Shown here piece by piece: positions 50,279 to 59,951 of a DNA stretch of 64,000 bases. The notes under the pieces were generated by a model. That model did not search any database. It saw only the letters and a list, made by a program, of their open reading frames with translations, and was not told where the DNA came from. Position 1 is the stretch's first letter, and each line of letters opens with the position of its first letter. Origin of the DNA: Arion vulgaris (Eukaryota; Mollusca; Gastropoda; Stylommatophora; Arionidae); assembly GCA_020796225.1 (NCBI GenBank), contig CM036774.1, forward strand, positions 24,376,464 through 24,440,463, given 5' to 3'. Both the position numbers and the translations under genes were made by a program.

Positions 50279-50611
50279 GTCCGTCTCCTCAGCTCAGAAC
50301 TCCTTTACTTATCGTCAGAATAACCGTTTATCACCAACGATGATGACAACAGTCTAAGACGTGTGCTGCTGCACCTCTCTGGTTTATCCGAAGTAACCAG
50401 CATCCAGTCCTGGAACGCAATATCTTACAAGAGGACACACATGATCATGGCTGGTTATGTGGGTGGTACAGTTCTTTTACCAAATCTTCCTACACAACGT
50501 TTAACGTTTTCTTTAACCTACTCTCCGACAGCGTAATTTGAATAACGTTATATTTCTCATGGTAGGCCTTAAAAACGTAGTCTGATTTAACGTCGTTTTT
50601 CACAACATATC
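50279..50611. other. Unassigned sequence
   Basis: No recognisable motif before the next repeat. Confidence 0.3.
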
Positions 50612-50866
50612 CATCAGAAACGTAGCCCGCTAATGTGTCCTTTTCGTTAATGTCACGTAGTCCTATAATGTGTCCTTTTCGTTAATGTCACGTAGCCCGC
50701 TAATGTCCTTTCTTAATGCCGTAGCCCTAATGTCCTTTTCGTTAATGTCACGTAGCCCGCTAATGTGTTCTTTTCGTTAACGTCACGTAGTCCGCTAATG
50801 TGTCCTTTTCGTTAATGTCACGTTGCCCGCTAATGTGTTCTTTCGTTTTCGTTAATATCACGTAAC
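50612..50866. repeat. About 34-bp tandem repeat, 7 copies
   Basis: ctaatgtgtccttttcgtta then atgtcacgtagcccg, with length changes (copies near 50700 lose several bases). Confidence 0.88.
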
Positions 50867-50871
50867 CAATT

Positions 50872-51193
50872 AGCTGTCTAACTAACTAACTAACTAACTA
50901 ATAACTAACTAACTAACTAACTAACTAGCTAGCTAACTATTACTAACTAACTAACTAGCAGCTAACTAACCAACTAACAACTAACTAACTAACTGCTAAC
51001 TCTAAGAACTACTAACTAACTAACTAATAACTAACTAACTAACTAGCAACTAACCTAACTAACTAGCTAACTAACTAACTAACTAACTCAACTAACTAAA
51101 CTAACAATAGCTAACTAACTAACTAACTACTAACTAACTCAACTAACTAACTAACTAACTAAACTAACTAACTAACTCAACTAACTAACTTCT

Positions 51194-51233
<40 letters not shown>

Positions 51234-51298
51234 CTATCATACTAGCTAACTAACTAACTATAACTAACTAACTAGCTAACTAACTAACTAACTAACTA

Positions 51299-51334
<36 letters not shown>

Positions 51335-51347
51335 ACTAACTAACTAG

Positions 51348-51397
<50 letters not shown>

Positions 51398-51398
51398 C

Positions 51399-51450
<52 letters not shown>

Positions 51451-51515
51451 CTAACTAACTAACTAACTTAACTAACTAACTAGCTAACTATCTAACTAAC
51501 TAACTAACTAACTAG

Positions 51516-51550
<35 letters not shown>

Positions 51551-51552
51551 GA
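50872..51552. repeat. (CTAA)n tetranucleotide array, about 680 bp
   Basis: actaactaactaac runs with interruptions (agctagct, ataactaact, tcaact). It is among the longest simple repeats in the window. Confidence 0.96.
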
Positions 51553-51796
51553 TAATTAATACAACTAAATGTATGAATATTTGTTTCTATTTGTCTTACC
51601 ATTTTTAATGTTACAAATAGTATCCACTATTTCTTCATATTGTCCGTTTGAAGTAATAAATCATGAAAATCGGCATTACACACTGTAGGACAGTATTTAT
51701 TATGCACTCTAATGCTTCCTTATACTTCTTAGGATCACTGATCAGAGAAACAGAAAATTATTGATTGACTGAATGATTTATTGATTGATTGATTAA
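51553..51796. other. Unassigned AT-rich sequence ending in (ATTG)n
   Basis: The end (tgattgattgattaat, 51781-51796) is the complement of the SINE-B tail (TCAA)n. Confidence 0.5.
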
Positions 51797-52192
51797 TAGG
51801 ACCATCATCATTGCACTTCGGTGAGTAATCATGTATGCTCCGATCTGTTTCTTACCAGGAAACTCTCAGCTGCAGTGCACAAACTCCGTGAGGTCCCGAT
51901 GTAATTTGAAGATGGCGGAGATATTTTTGTAGACATTTTTAAAAGTCTTTCTAATACTTTTGCTCGGGCGCAGTTTTCCAGCCTGCTTTTCTCGATTTTG
52001 AATTGCCAAGGGTTCTTTTATATGATCAAATTCAACACGGGACCTCCGTTTTATCGTCCGTCTCCGATAGGACTAGGATCTCGATCTCACCTACACTGAT
52101 CACGGATCTCTGGGAAAATATCCATAAGGCTACACGAGAGAGAAAACCGAGTACCTTTGGAACTCGAGACGAGCATCTTACCTCTACGATAA
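51797..52192 (-). mobile_element. SINE-B copy, full length
   Basis: Minus strand. The tail ataggaccatcatcattgca lies at the left; body blocks atctgtttcttacc, ggtcccgatgtaat, ggcgcagttttccagcctgc, tcgtccgtctccgatagga and gatctcacctacactgatca; the head side ctttggaactcgagacgag then cttacctctacg ends at about 52190. Confidence 0.83.
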
Positions 52193-52320
52193 AGAGATAG
52201 TACAAACCGTGGCCTTCGATTACATAAGGCCGGCGAGCTAACGTAAATATGTTAGGAAATAAGACCTAACCATCGTGTGACGTCGCATCCCTGTATTTTT
52301 AGATAAAAATGTATTCATTT
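52193..52320 (+). mobile_element. Repeat K copy, left part
   Basis: aaaccgtggccttcgattac, aaggccggcgagctaacgta, gttaggaaataagacctaac, gacgtcgcatccctg and tgtattcattt. The right part resumes at 52636 after an inserted SINE-C. Confidence 0.75.
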
Positions 52321-52635
52321 CTTCTTCTTCTTTGCGTTCGTTCTTTACGACCAATTTTAATCACTTTTGTGATATGTTTGATCTTTGCCAAGAACGTGCT
52401 ATACGTTGCACATTGGTTTGGTAGGCCCCAAACGCATAGACTTCTACACATTTAGGACACATGCATCCGATTTCAGCCAAACCTCCTTAGTAAACCTCTT
52501 ACGACATGCGTGGCGGTAACAGTGGTTCAATTCTTGACACCCGAAGTTTGGCCGGTAACTTCTCGGTAACCACTCGGTAACCACTCGGTAACCACTCAGT
52601 AACCACTCGGTAACCACTCGGTAACCACTAGGGCG
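52321..52635 (-). mobile_element. SINE-C copy inserted in repeat K, with target duplication
   Basis: The tail cttcttcttctttgcgttcg is at left and the head ends ccactagggcg at right. attcattt (52313-52320) and attcatgt (52636-52643) flank it: seven of eight positions. In other repeat K copies attcattt is continuous with the following sequence, which confirms the insertion. The head is expanded by an 11-bp tandem repeat. Confidence 0.85.
52555..52632. repeat. 11-bp tandem repeat in the SINE-C head, 6 copies
   Basis: cggtaaccact repeated (one copy cagtaaccact). In ordinary SINE-C copies the segment ccggtaaccactcggg occurs once. Confidence 0.92.
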
Positions 52636-52770
52636 ATTCATGTTTACAAACAACACAACATCGTAAATCAAGGTTAAATTATGTAACAAATGAAGTTCAA
52701 CACTAATCACAGGTTTGAATACAGTAGTTACCTCCTCTTTCTCATTTTTACCCATCATACAATTGTTCAC
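52636..52770 (+). mobile_element. Repeat K copy, right part
   Basis: attcatgtttacaaacaaca, caacatcgtaaatcaaggtt and aaattatgtaacaaatgaag, then ttcaacactaatcacagg. It contains, once, the sequence amplified as a 66-bp unit at 53393-54454 (in reverse complement). Confidence 0.75.
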
Positions 52771-52859
52771 CGGCTACCCATATCGGAAGCTGACCAGACA
52801 CCTCACGTAACTTCCGCTGTTATTGTGTCACCACATTGTGCCATGGCAGACAAGTAGGA

Positions 52860-53065
52860 AAACTCGCCACCACTGTGCTATAAAGAGACAGATAAGTATG
52901 AACTCGCCACCATAATCTCTCCTCTGTGGCTAAAGACGTATTAACACGTTATACATTTCTACTGTCACTGCTATGAGCGTATATTCACGTTTGTGACCTA
53001 GAAACAAAAAGTAGCTATTTTTAGCTCCGTATTCGGAAAGTATGTAGCAGCGAAAGAGCTAGTAA
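52860..53065 (-). mobile_element. piggyBac-type MITE relative, degenerate
   Basis: gtattaacacgttatacatt, atattcacgtttgtgaccta, gaaacaaaaagtagctattt and ttagctccgtattcggaaag are the complement of the MITE at 59956-60174. The terminus gcagcgaaagagct is mutated and no TTAA is seen at this end. Confidence 0.75.
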
Positions 53066-53215
53066 GTAAAAAGCGTCGTAGAAATCGGATGTGCCGACCT
53101 ACTTGTAGGCGCATAACTGCTACAACATTCTATCATTCTTAGGGTGAGCTGACATACAGATCACAAAGAGGGTTTAAAAGGTGGTCGATATGGAGCGTTT
53201 GAAGAGGAATCCTTT
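53066..53215 (+). mobile_element. SINE-D 3' half
   Basis: aaaaagcgtcgtagaaatcg, tacttgtaggcgcataactg, agatcacaaagagggtttaa, aggtggtcgatatggagcg. Confidence 0.8.
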
Positions 53216-53392
53216 ACAAACATACATAAATAGTCAAACCAGCCCCGTAACATAAGGCCGAATAGCTTAGCCGACACATCGGAAATTTCTGTTATATGGG
53301 GGCTGGTTGTTGTATATGCTTGATCGAACACTATAAGTTTTTCTTTGCAATTTTACCCTATTCTATGCGTTCAATGTTATTTATTGCTGAAA
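53216..53392. other. Unassigned sequence
   Basis: No recognisable motif. Confidence 0.3.
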
Positions 53393-54454
53393 AGTTGTAA
53401 TTATACTGATATTCCTTAGTTTTAAACTTTATTTGTTACATAATATAACCTTGATTTAGCATGTAATTGTACTGATATTCCTTAGCTTTAAACTTTATTT
53501 GTTACATAATATAACCTTGATTTAGCATGTAATTGTACTGATATTCCTTAGTTTTAAACTTTATTTGTTACATAATATAACCTTGATTTAGCATGTAATT
53601 GTACTGATATTCCTTAGTTTTAAACTTTATTTGTTACATAATATAACCTTGATTTAGCATGTAATTATACTGATATTCCTTAGTTTTAAACTTTATTTGT
53701 TACATAATATAATCTTGATTTAGCATGTAATTGTACTCATATTCCTTAGTTTTAAACTTTATTTGTTACATAATATAACCTTGATTTAGCATGTAATTAT
53801 ACTGATATTCCTTAGTTTTAAACTTTATTTGTTACATAATATAACCTTGATTTAGCATGTAATTGTACTCATATTCCTTAGTTTTAAAGTTTATTTGTTA
53901 CATAATATAATCTTGATTTAGCATGTAATTGTACTGATATTCCTTAGTTTTAAACTTTATTTGTTACATAATATAACCTTGATTTAGCATGTAATTGTAC
54001 TGATATTCCTTAGCTTTAAACTTTATTTGTTACATAATATAACCTTGATTTAGCATGTAATTGTACTGATATTCCTTAGCTTTAAACTTTATTTGTTACA
54101 TAATATAACCTTGATTTAGCATGTAATTATACTGATATTCCTTAGTTTTAAACTTTATTTGTTACATAATATAACCTTGATTTAGCATGTAATTGTACTG
54201 ATATTCCTTAGCTTTAAACTTTATTTGTTACATAATATAACCTTGATTTAGCATGTAATTATACTGATATTCCTTAGTTTTAAACTTTATTTGTTACATA
54301 ATATAACCTTGATTTAGCATGTAATTATACTGATATTCCTTAGCTTTAAACTTTATTTGTTACATAATATAATCTTGATTTAGCATGTAATTATACTGAT
54401 ATTCCTTAGCTTTAAACTTTATTTGTTACATAATATAATCTTGATTTAGCATGT
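53393..54454. repeat. 66-bp satellite, 16 copies
   Basis: aattgtactgatattcctta, g(t/c)tttaaactttatttg, ttacataatataaccttgat and ttagcatgt. Copies are very uniform; the variable sites (tgtact/tatact, gatat/catat, gttttaa/gctttaa, aacct/aatct) recur in several copies, which indicates exchange or multi-unit duplication. The right end continues straight into repeat K (minus). Confidence 0.96.
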
Positions 54455-54605
54455 CGTGTTGTTTTTTAAATGAATTAGTCTATATATACAACCACACTGG
54501 AATGTGAGGATACGGAGTTGTCTTATTTTCTAGAATTTTTACCTGAGTCCGCCGGCCGTATGTTTATCGGAGGCACGGTCAAACCATATGCAAACATAGT
54601 CAATC
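54455..54605 (-). mobile_element. Repeat K copy joined to the 66-bp satellite
   Basis: Minus strand: cctccgataaacatacggc, ccggcggactcaggtaaaaa, ttctagaaaataagacaact, cacattccagtg and ttcatttaaaaaacaacacg then acatgctaaatcaagg, the last already the satellite unit. Aligns with 17671-17830 along its whole length. Confidence 0.82.
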
Positions 54606-54624
54606 ATGGGTCCAAGCATTCAAT

Positions 54625-54760
54625 GACAACTTCTTCTTCTTCTTCTGTGTTCTCACTAGATTGTGATTTCGGATTCAAGCCGTCTGCCTCGGATTATCAG
54701 CACGCCACCAGTTTGTCTTGGACGCTGGTGTAAGTGGGCCACCTCTTTCTTCTCAAGTCT
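54625..54760 (-). mobile_element. SINE-G 3' end
   Basis: Complement of ttacaccagcgtccaagaca, aactggtggcgtgctgataa, tccgaggcagacggc and ctagtgagaacacagaagaa. One copy of the 88-bp unit, with a 17-bp deletion. Confidence 0.82.
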
Positions 54761-54907
54761 GCATACTGGGAGTAGTTCTATAGGATGCGTTTTATTGTCA
54801 TACTCTCTAAGCCAAAGGCGCACAGATCATTGGTGCTTATTCATAAGAGTTCTTAGATTGCACTTTACTATACGAGATATGCTAATTATCAACCCCCGTC
54901 TGCCAGT

Positions 54908-55163
54908 GTGGTGCCGGGGCCCGCAAGAGAAGCAAAGAATAGTACCACTGCAACCTGCAAGGCATGCTGCAGAGGCGACTGAGGAAAGGCCTGGGAAGCT
55001 ACCTAGTAAATAAAAAACATCACAGAAATCGGATGAGCTGGCCGACTTGTAGGCACATAACTGGTACAACGTACAATCGCTCTTAGGCTCAGATCACATA
55101 CAAATACCACAGAGTGGTTGACAAGTGGTCGATATAGAGCGCTCAGAGAAGAAGAAGAAGAAG
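54908..55163 (+). mobile_element. SINE-D copy, near full length
   Basis: gtgccggggcccgcaagaga, agcaaagaatagtaccactg, caaggcatgctgcagaggcg, tagtaaataaaaaacatcac, tacttgtaggcacataactg-like, tcagatcacatacaaatacc and gacaagtggtcgatatagag, ending in gaagaagaagaagaagt. Confidence 0.85.
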
Positions 55164-56065
55164 TACGATGAATAGATTTATAGAACAGATTAGTACGATG
55201 AATAGATTTATAGAACAGATTAGTACGATGAATAGGTTTATAGAACAGATTAGTACGATGAATAGATTTATAGAACAGATTAGTACAATGAATAGATTTA
55301 TAGAACAGATTAGTTCGATTAATAGATTTATAGAACAGATTAGTACGATGAATAGATTTATAGAACAGATTAGTACGATGAATAGATTTATAGAACAGAT
55401 TAGTACGATGAATAGATTTATAGAACAGATTAGTACGATGAATAGATTTATAGAACAGATTAGTACGATGAATAGATTTATAGAACAGATTAGTACGATG
55501 AATAGATTTATAGAACAGATTAGTTCGATTAATAGATTTATAGAACAGATTAGTTCGATGAATAGATTTATAGAACATATTAGTTCGATTAATAGATTTA
55601 TAGAACAGATTAGTACGATGAATAGATTTATAGAACAGATTAGTTAGATTAATAGATTTATAGAACAGATTAGTACGATGAATAGATTTATAGAACAGAT
55701 TAGTTAATTCGATGAATAGATTTATAAAACAGATTAGTTAATGCGATGAATAGATTTATAAAACAAATTAATACGATGGATAGATTTATAAAACAGATTA
55801 GTACGATGAATAGATTTATAGAACAGATTAGTTAATTCGATGGATAGATTTATAAAACAGATTAGTTAATTCGATGAATAGATTTATAAAACAGATTAAT
55901 ACAATGGATAGATTTATAAAATAGATTAGTTAATTCGATGGATAGATTTATAAAATAGATTAGTTAGTACGATGGATAGATTTATAAAATAGATTAATAC
56001 GATGGATAGATTTATAAAACAGATTAGAACGATGGATAGATTTATAAAACAGATTAGTACGAAGG
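55164..56065. repeat. 30-bp minisatellite, 30 copies
   Basis: tacgatgaatagatttatag then aacagattag. The left 20 copies have exactly 30 bp, so both strands stay open with ten-residue periods (MNRFIEQIST, FYKSIHRTNL). In the right third, units grow by insertions (agttaattcgatg) and change to aaaacag. It starts directly at a SINE-D (GAA)n tail and ends at a LINE-B tail. Confidence 0.96.
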
Positions 56066-56320
56066 ATCATCATCATCATCAGGTGCCGTGTCGTGCCGGC
56101 TGGCGTAGGTGATCATGGATCTCCACAAACCTCTTGTCTTTGGTGTTTGCTATAATCTCAGATGTAGATGCTCTTCCGTGACATGAAATCAGGCTGTCAA
56201 AACTGTCTCTCTCTGTCTTCCTCTGCTCTTCTCCCTCGATTTTACCGTTTATCACAGTGTGTTCTAAGCTCCCTTACGATCCCATATCTAAAAATGATGA
56301 TCGGCTCTGTCTTATGTACT
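56066..56320 (-). mobile_element. LINE-B 3' end
   Basis: catcatcatcatcaggtgcc then gtgccggctggcgtaggtga, ctccacaaacctcttgtct and acatgaaatcaggctgtc. 5'-truncated. Confidence 0.8.
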
Positions 56321-56324
56321 AATA

Positions 56325-56430
56325 GAATGAATGAAAATGAAAATCGTGGCTTACCCTGTACAGGACGTAGCCATCAACAACAGTAAATGAGACGTTGATT
56401 TTCTAGGCACCACTTATACGTTCAGTCCTG
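56325..56430 (-). mobile_element. Repeat I body
   Basis: aaaatcgtggcttaccctgt, acaggacgtagccatcaaca and ttctaggcaccacttatacg then ttcag; complement of 12940-13030. Confidence 0.7.
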
Positions 56431-56895
56431 AAAATGAGAAGTATTATCTGCAACAAGTCCTTATCAATCCGATCAGATATCGAGTTATTCAGTGCTACAT
56501 AGAACCAATACTGATATACGGATGCGAGTCAAGGACAATGAACACACAGATCGTAAAATCTCTGAGGGCCACAGAAATGTGGTTTTATAGAAGAATGATG
56601 AGAATCCCATGGATTGCTAAAATGGCTAATGTTGAGTTGTTGAATGAGATCAAGACACCGAGAAGGCTTATCAATATAAGAAAGAGGCAGTCATCATTTT
56701 TCGGGCATGTGATGAGAAGGGAGGTTTAAAACACATTGTGACAACCGGTAAAATCGAAGGAAAATTTGGGATAGCCTGACTTCATGGCACAGTAGAGCGT
56801 GAGAATCTGAGTTGATAGCAAACATCAACGACAGAGATTTGTGGAGATCCATGATCGCATTCACCAGCCAGCACGGCACCTGATGATGATGAGTT
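56431..56895 (+). mobile_element. LINE-B C-terminal region and 3' end, plus-strand copy
   Basis: MRSIICNKSLSIRSDIEL-like start at 56436, YIEPILIYGCESRTMNTQIV, KSLRATEMWFYRRMMRIPWI, AKMANVELLNEIKTPRRLIN, IRKRQSSFFGHVMRREV and stop, then the 3' UTR to catgatcgcattcaccagcc and gatgatgatga. The ORF at 56538-56729 covers the conserved part. Y-G-C-E-S-(W/R)-T is the usual motif after the RT thumb. RT itself is missing; 5'-truncated copy. Confidence 0.87.
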
Positions 56896-56942
56896 TGCAA
56901 TTGCTTTCTGAAGGGTAGTCTTTTTTATCGTTTGTAAAAGTT

Positions 56943-57050
56943 GAAGGGAACTAATTTGCTTCCAAACTTGACCGCCTCGAAGTTTGAACCAGGTGCACAT
57001 GGGTTGTGGTCGAGCTCACTACCGCTTAAGCTACAGACGTCCACCATCTT
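56943..57050 (-). mobile_element. SINE-H head (tRNA-like)
   Basis: Minus strand: tctgtagcttaagcggtagt (A-box-like) and cctggttcaaacttcg (B-box-like), then gtcaagtttggaagcaaatt. Matches 12344-12450. Confidence 0.7.
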
Positions 57051-57052
57051 AG

Positions 57053-57775
57053 AATCATCATCATCATCAAGGTGTGTATCCTTTATAGGACGTTGCTCTC
57101 TATGCCGCACATTTGAAATTCACTCTGTCTCTAGCTAGTTCACCCACTTCGTCGATGGTCATGTTCATGGTTTCTTTAATATCTTGTAGCCATCTTCTTC
57201 TTGGTCTGCTTCTGCGTCCTGGGACCCTGCCTCTAATATTGTTCTTTCCAGGCCATCGTGACGCTTGATGTGATCAAAGTATGTAATTTTCTGTATAGTA
57301 TGTTGTTTATCAGCCAATTCTCTTTAACACTTAGTTCTTTCAGGACATAAGTGTTCTTTTTTTCTGTCCATGGTATTCGTATGATCTTTCTGTAGCATTT
57401 AGTTTCGAAGGACTGAATTTTCGATCTTAATCTTTGTGCAATGGTCCACGATTCACAACCATAAGTAGCCAATGGGAAAATGCATGTTCTCAGTATTTTT
57501 AATTTTAATATTTTGCTGGTGCTTTGCCACATGTTCTTCATTGTGTTTAACTTCTTGATTGCTATTGCCACTCTTCTTGAGATCTCTTGGAACAGTCACA
57601 GTTATTGTTAATTATTGAGCCCAGATATTCGAAGCTCTCTGCACATTGGAGTTCTTCATTGTTTACTTGGATGTTAGGTGAGCCTTTGCTTTGTCAGTTG
57701 ACATGATTTTTGTTTTTTGTGTATTCAGAAATAGATGTTGGTCTTCACTATGTTTCTTGGTCGTCATGATTAGGT
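57053..57775 (-). mobile_element. LINE-C, longest copy: RT end and C-terminal region
   Basis: Minus strand, over frame breaks: LFLNTQKTKIMSTDKAK, then MAIAIKKLNTMKNMWQSTSK, ILKLKILRTCIFPLATYGCE, SWTIAQRLRSKIQSFETKCY, RKIIRIPWTEKKNTYVLKEL (57233-57571, 112 codons), FDHIKRHDGLERTI-like and the GAT tail at 57060. N-x-x-K-T-K is a conserved motif at the end of the RT palm. The polymerase core is not in the window. Confidence 0.85.
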
Positions 57776-57917
57776 TTTCCAAACTTAAATACAAACCTCT
57801 CAGAATACAAACACTAAACCCACGCTTTTACTGCAGTTTGTTTGGTATGAAATGTGCAATGAAAGGTGTCCTATTGAAAGTAATTATAACTATCTTATAT
57901 AAAGCACTGCCCGATTG
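57776..57917. other. Unassigned sequence
   Basis: No recognisable motif. Confidence 0.3.
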
Positions 57918-58107
57918 TTTCCAGGGTTTCGCAGGGGGAGCAAAGAATAACACTACGACCTACAAGGCATGTCGTAAGAGGCAACTGAGGTAGGAGCCTA
58001 GAGAAGCTTCCTAGTAAATAAAAAGCGTTGCAGAAATCTGATGTGCTGGCCTACTTGTAAGACACATAACTGACACAACGTACAATCGCTCTTAGGATTA
58101 GATACGC
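57918..58107 (+). mobile_element. SINE-D copy (3'-truncated)
   Basis: ggtttcgcagggggagcaaa, ggcatgtcgtaagaggcaac, agtaaataaaaagcgttgca and tacttgtaagacacataact then cgctcttaggattagat. It stops before the atcacatac segment, and another copy starts directly. Confidence 0.82.
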
Positions 58108-58370
58108 TCGTGTGTTGCCGGAGCTTGCAAGGGGAGTAAAGATTAGTAACACTGCGACCTACAAGGAACAACGTAAGAGATGACTAAGATAGGGCCTATG
58201 GAAACTACCTAGTAAATAAAAAGCGTCGCAGAAATCTGATGTGCTGACCTACTGTCACAACGCACAATCGATCTTAGGTTCAGATCCTATACAAATTACA
58301 AAGAGTGATTTAACAAGTGGTCGATATGGAGTGTTAGAATTAGACGAAAAGAAGAAGAAGAGAAAGAAGA
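58108..58370 (+). mobile_element. SINE-D copy, tandem neighbour
   Basis: cgtgtgttgccggagcttgc, ggagtaaagattagtaacac, taataaaaagcgtcgcag-like, tcagatcctatacaaattac, aaagagtgatttaacaagtg and gtcgatatggagtgttagaa; tail gaagaagaagagaaag. This copy keeps the seed segment unexpanded (atcctatacaaattaca). Confidence 0.85.
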
Positions 58371-58514
58371 ATGTCAGGCATCAAATGAAGTAACTGGAGC
58401 ACGGTATTGTTTCATGTATGCGACAGAACGGGAACAAGTAGCATCTTTGTGTTTGTCACTAACCCTATCATCACGTGAAGCAGGTCTAATATATCAATTC
58501 TGAAAGGGTTTTAC

Positions 58515-58733
58515 GACGTAGTGTCGACTTCATTGCACCGGGTTTTACCCCATATGACTCGGTCCCTCTCCGCAGAAATAGCACGCCAGCTGCCGAGTGT
58601 ATTACACAAATCATGAACTTTGTAGCTCCAGCAACAGTTCTATGGGTCTCTGGATAAAAAAAAGAAATCGTGAAAAGAACGACGCATTCCGGAGTTGAAC
58701 ATATGAGCTTCGTTTCGCAAGGCAAGGGCTTAA
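58515..58733 (-). mobile_element. SINE-F, main part, split by a TIR element
   Basis: The tail side ttcattgcaccgggttttac is at left; body ctcggtccctctccgcagaa, gaaatagcacgccagctgcc, gggtctctggataaa; head side gcaaggcaagggcttaa at 58720-58733. The rest of the tRNA-like head continues at 59721. Confidence 0.85.
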
Positions 58734-59720
58734 TTAACCATTGGCAGGTTTTAAGGTTTTTCGATATTTTGATGCCTGCTCTATATTTAGCAAACATACA
58801 AATTCTTTGCATTGAAAATAGGCATGTTATATATGGTTGGAAAGCTAATTGGATGGGCTATCTGGATATGTGGTTTTAACATACGGTGTGATGTAATTTA
58901 TGATATCCGTGACCTACTTATGGAAAGTCTAAAAATAGATTATTCTACAAATTACAAATTTTTTTACAGTCACAAAGAAGGACAACAATAAGTATGACGA
59001 ATATAATGGAATCTTTTATTACAGTCTTTTAAAGTTTTAATATTTGCAAAACATATCTGAATTTAAACATGTTTGGGAAATGAGAAAGCAGTAATCATGA
59101 AATTTATAATATTCAATATTTTCATATTGTAAAGAAAAAAAGTCAATAAATATCGCCTTCAAGAGAAAATAATGCCGAATTGGTCTAGTAAGTAGCCTAT
59201 AAAGAACTAACACTTATAGTAGCATACATAAACATTCAATAGGTATATAATTTCTAAACATTGCAAGTAAAAGATAGTATTGAACAAAATATGATTACGC
59301 AATGATATTTGATAGACAAAATAATCCGGAAAAAAGTTATCGGGCATCTTGCAAACAGAGACAAAGTGACACAGGCATAGAATGTTTATCTGACCCAAGC
59401 ATAGATATTTCAAGAATCACTGGTGTCTTTATCAGGACAGTAATCTGAGTTATTAGAATCCATTTTATCACATATTTGGGCGTTTCTACAAAATGGCAAG
59501 TGGGAAATGAGGTGTGCTCCAGTCAACGAGATTAGACATCTAAAAATATATCATTAATTTGTTATCATTTTTTATTAGATTATTATATGTTATGCTTTAG
59601 ATAACATAAATTTTACCAACTTAAATGCAAAATGGATACAAAATTATGGCCACTTAAATAGGCATGTTGCATCGATCATAAATGATCGAACTCCTAATAT
59701 CCCAATGGTTAAGGGTTTAA
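58726..59720. mobile_element. 979-bp TIR element with 8-bp target duplication, inside SINE-F
   Basis: Element 58734-59712. Left end ttaaccattgg and right end ccaatggttaa are perfect 11-bp inverted repeats. Flanks gggcttaa (58726-58733) and gggtttaa (59713-59720) differ at one of eight positions. Joining the flanks restores the SINE-F head order seen at 39560-39600 (gagcttaaccacttagcc). The inside is AT-rich and has aataggcatgtt near both ends (58818 and 59658, direct). A short minus ORF start MDSNNSDYCPDKDTSDS at 59462 ends at a stop. Superfamily not determined; 8 bp would suit hAT, P or Mutator types. Confidence 0.85.
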
Positions 59721-59748
59721 CCAGTTAGCCACAGAGACCGACTGTGTT
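59721..59748 (-). mobile_element. SINE-F head remainder
   Basis: ccagttagccacagagaccg completes the A-box side of the tRNA-like head of the copy at 58515. Confidence 0.75.
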
Positions 59749-59951
59749 ATCCGTGCTGCCCAACCTTGTCATATATTGGGGCGCATCTGACTGATAACTG
59801 GGGAGACGAGGCGCATGGAGAGATTGTAATAATAATACACACAATAGTAATAGTAATACAATAATTATAATAGTATTATTAATAAAACAACGTAATAACA
59901 GAAGACAGCTTAATCCTTAAATATAATAATAACGTTTTTTTAAAAATTGTA
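59749..59951. other. Unassigned AT-rich sequence with AAT-type microsatellite
   Basis: taataataatacacacaata then gtaatagtaatacaataatt, 59828-59885. Confidence 0.5.

Noticed and set aside
53393..54454. Regular 66-bp repeats that could be read as a CRISPR-like array
   Set aside because: There are no unique spacers between repeats; the units are contiguous and the context is eukaryotic transposon DNA. The same applies to the 88-, 97- and 76-bp arrays.
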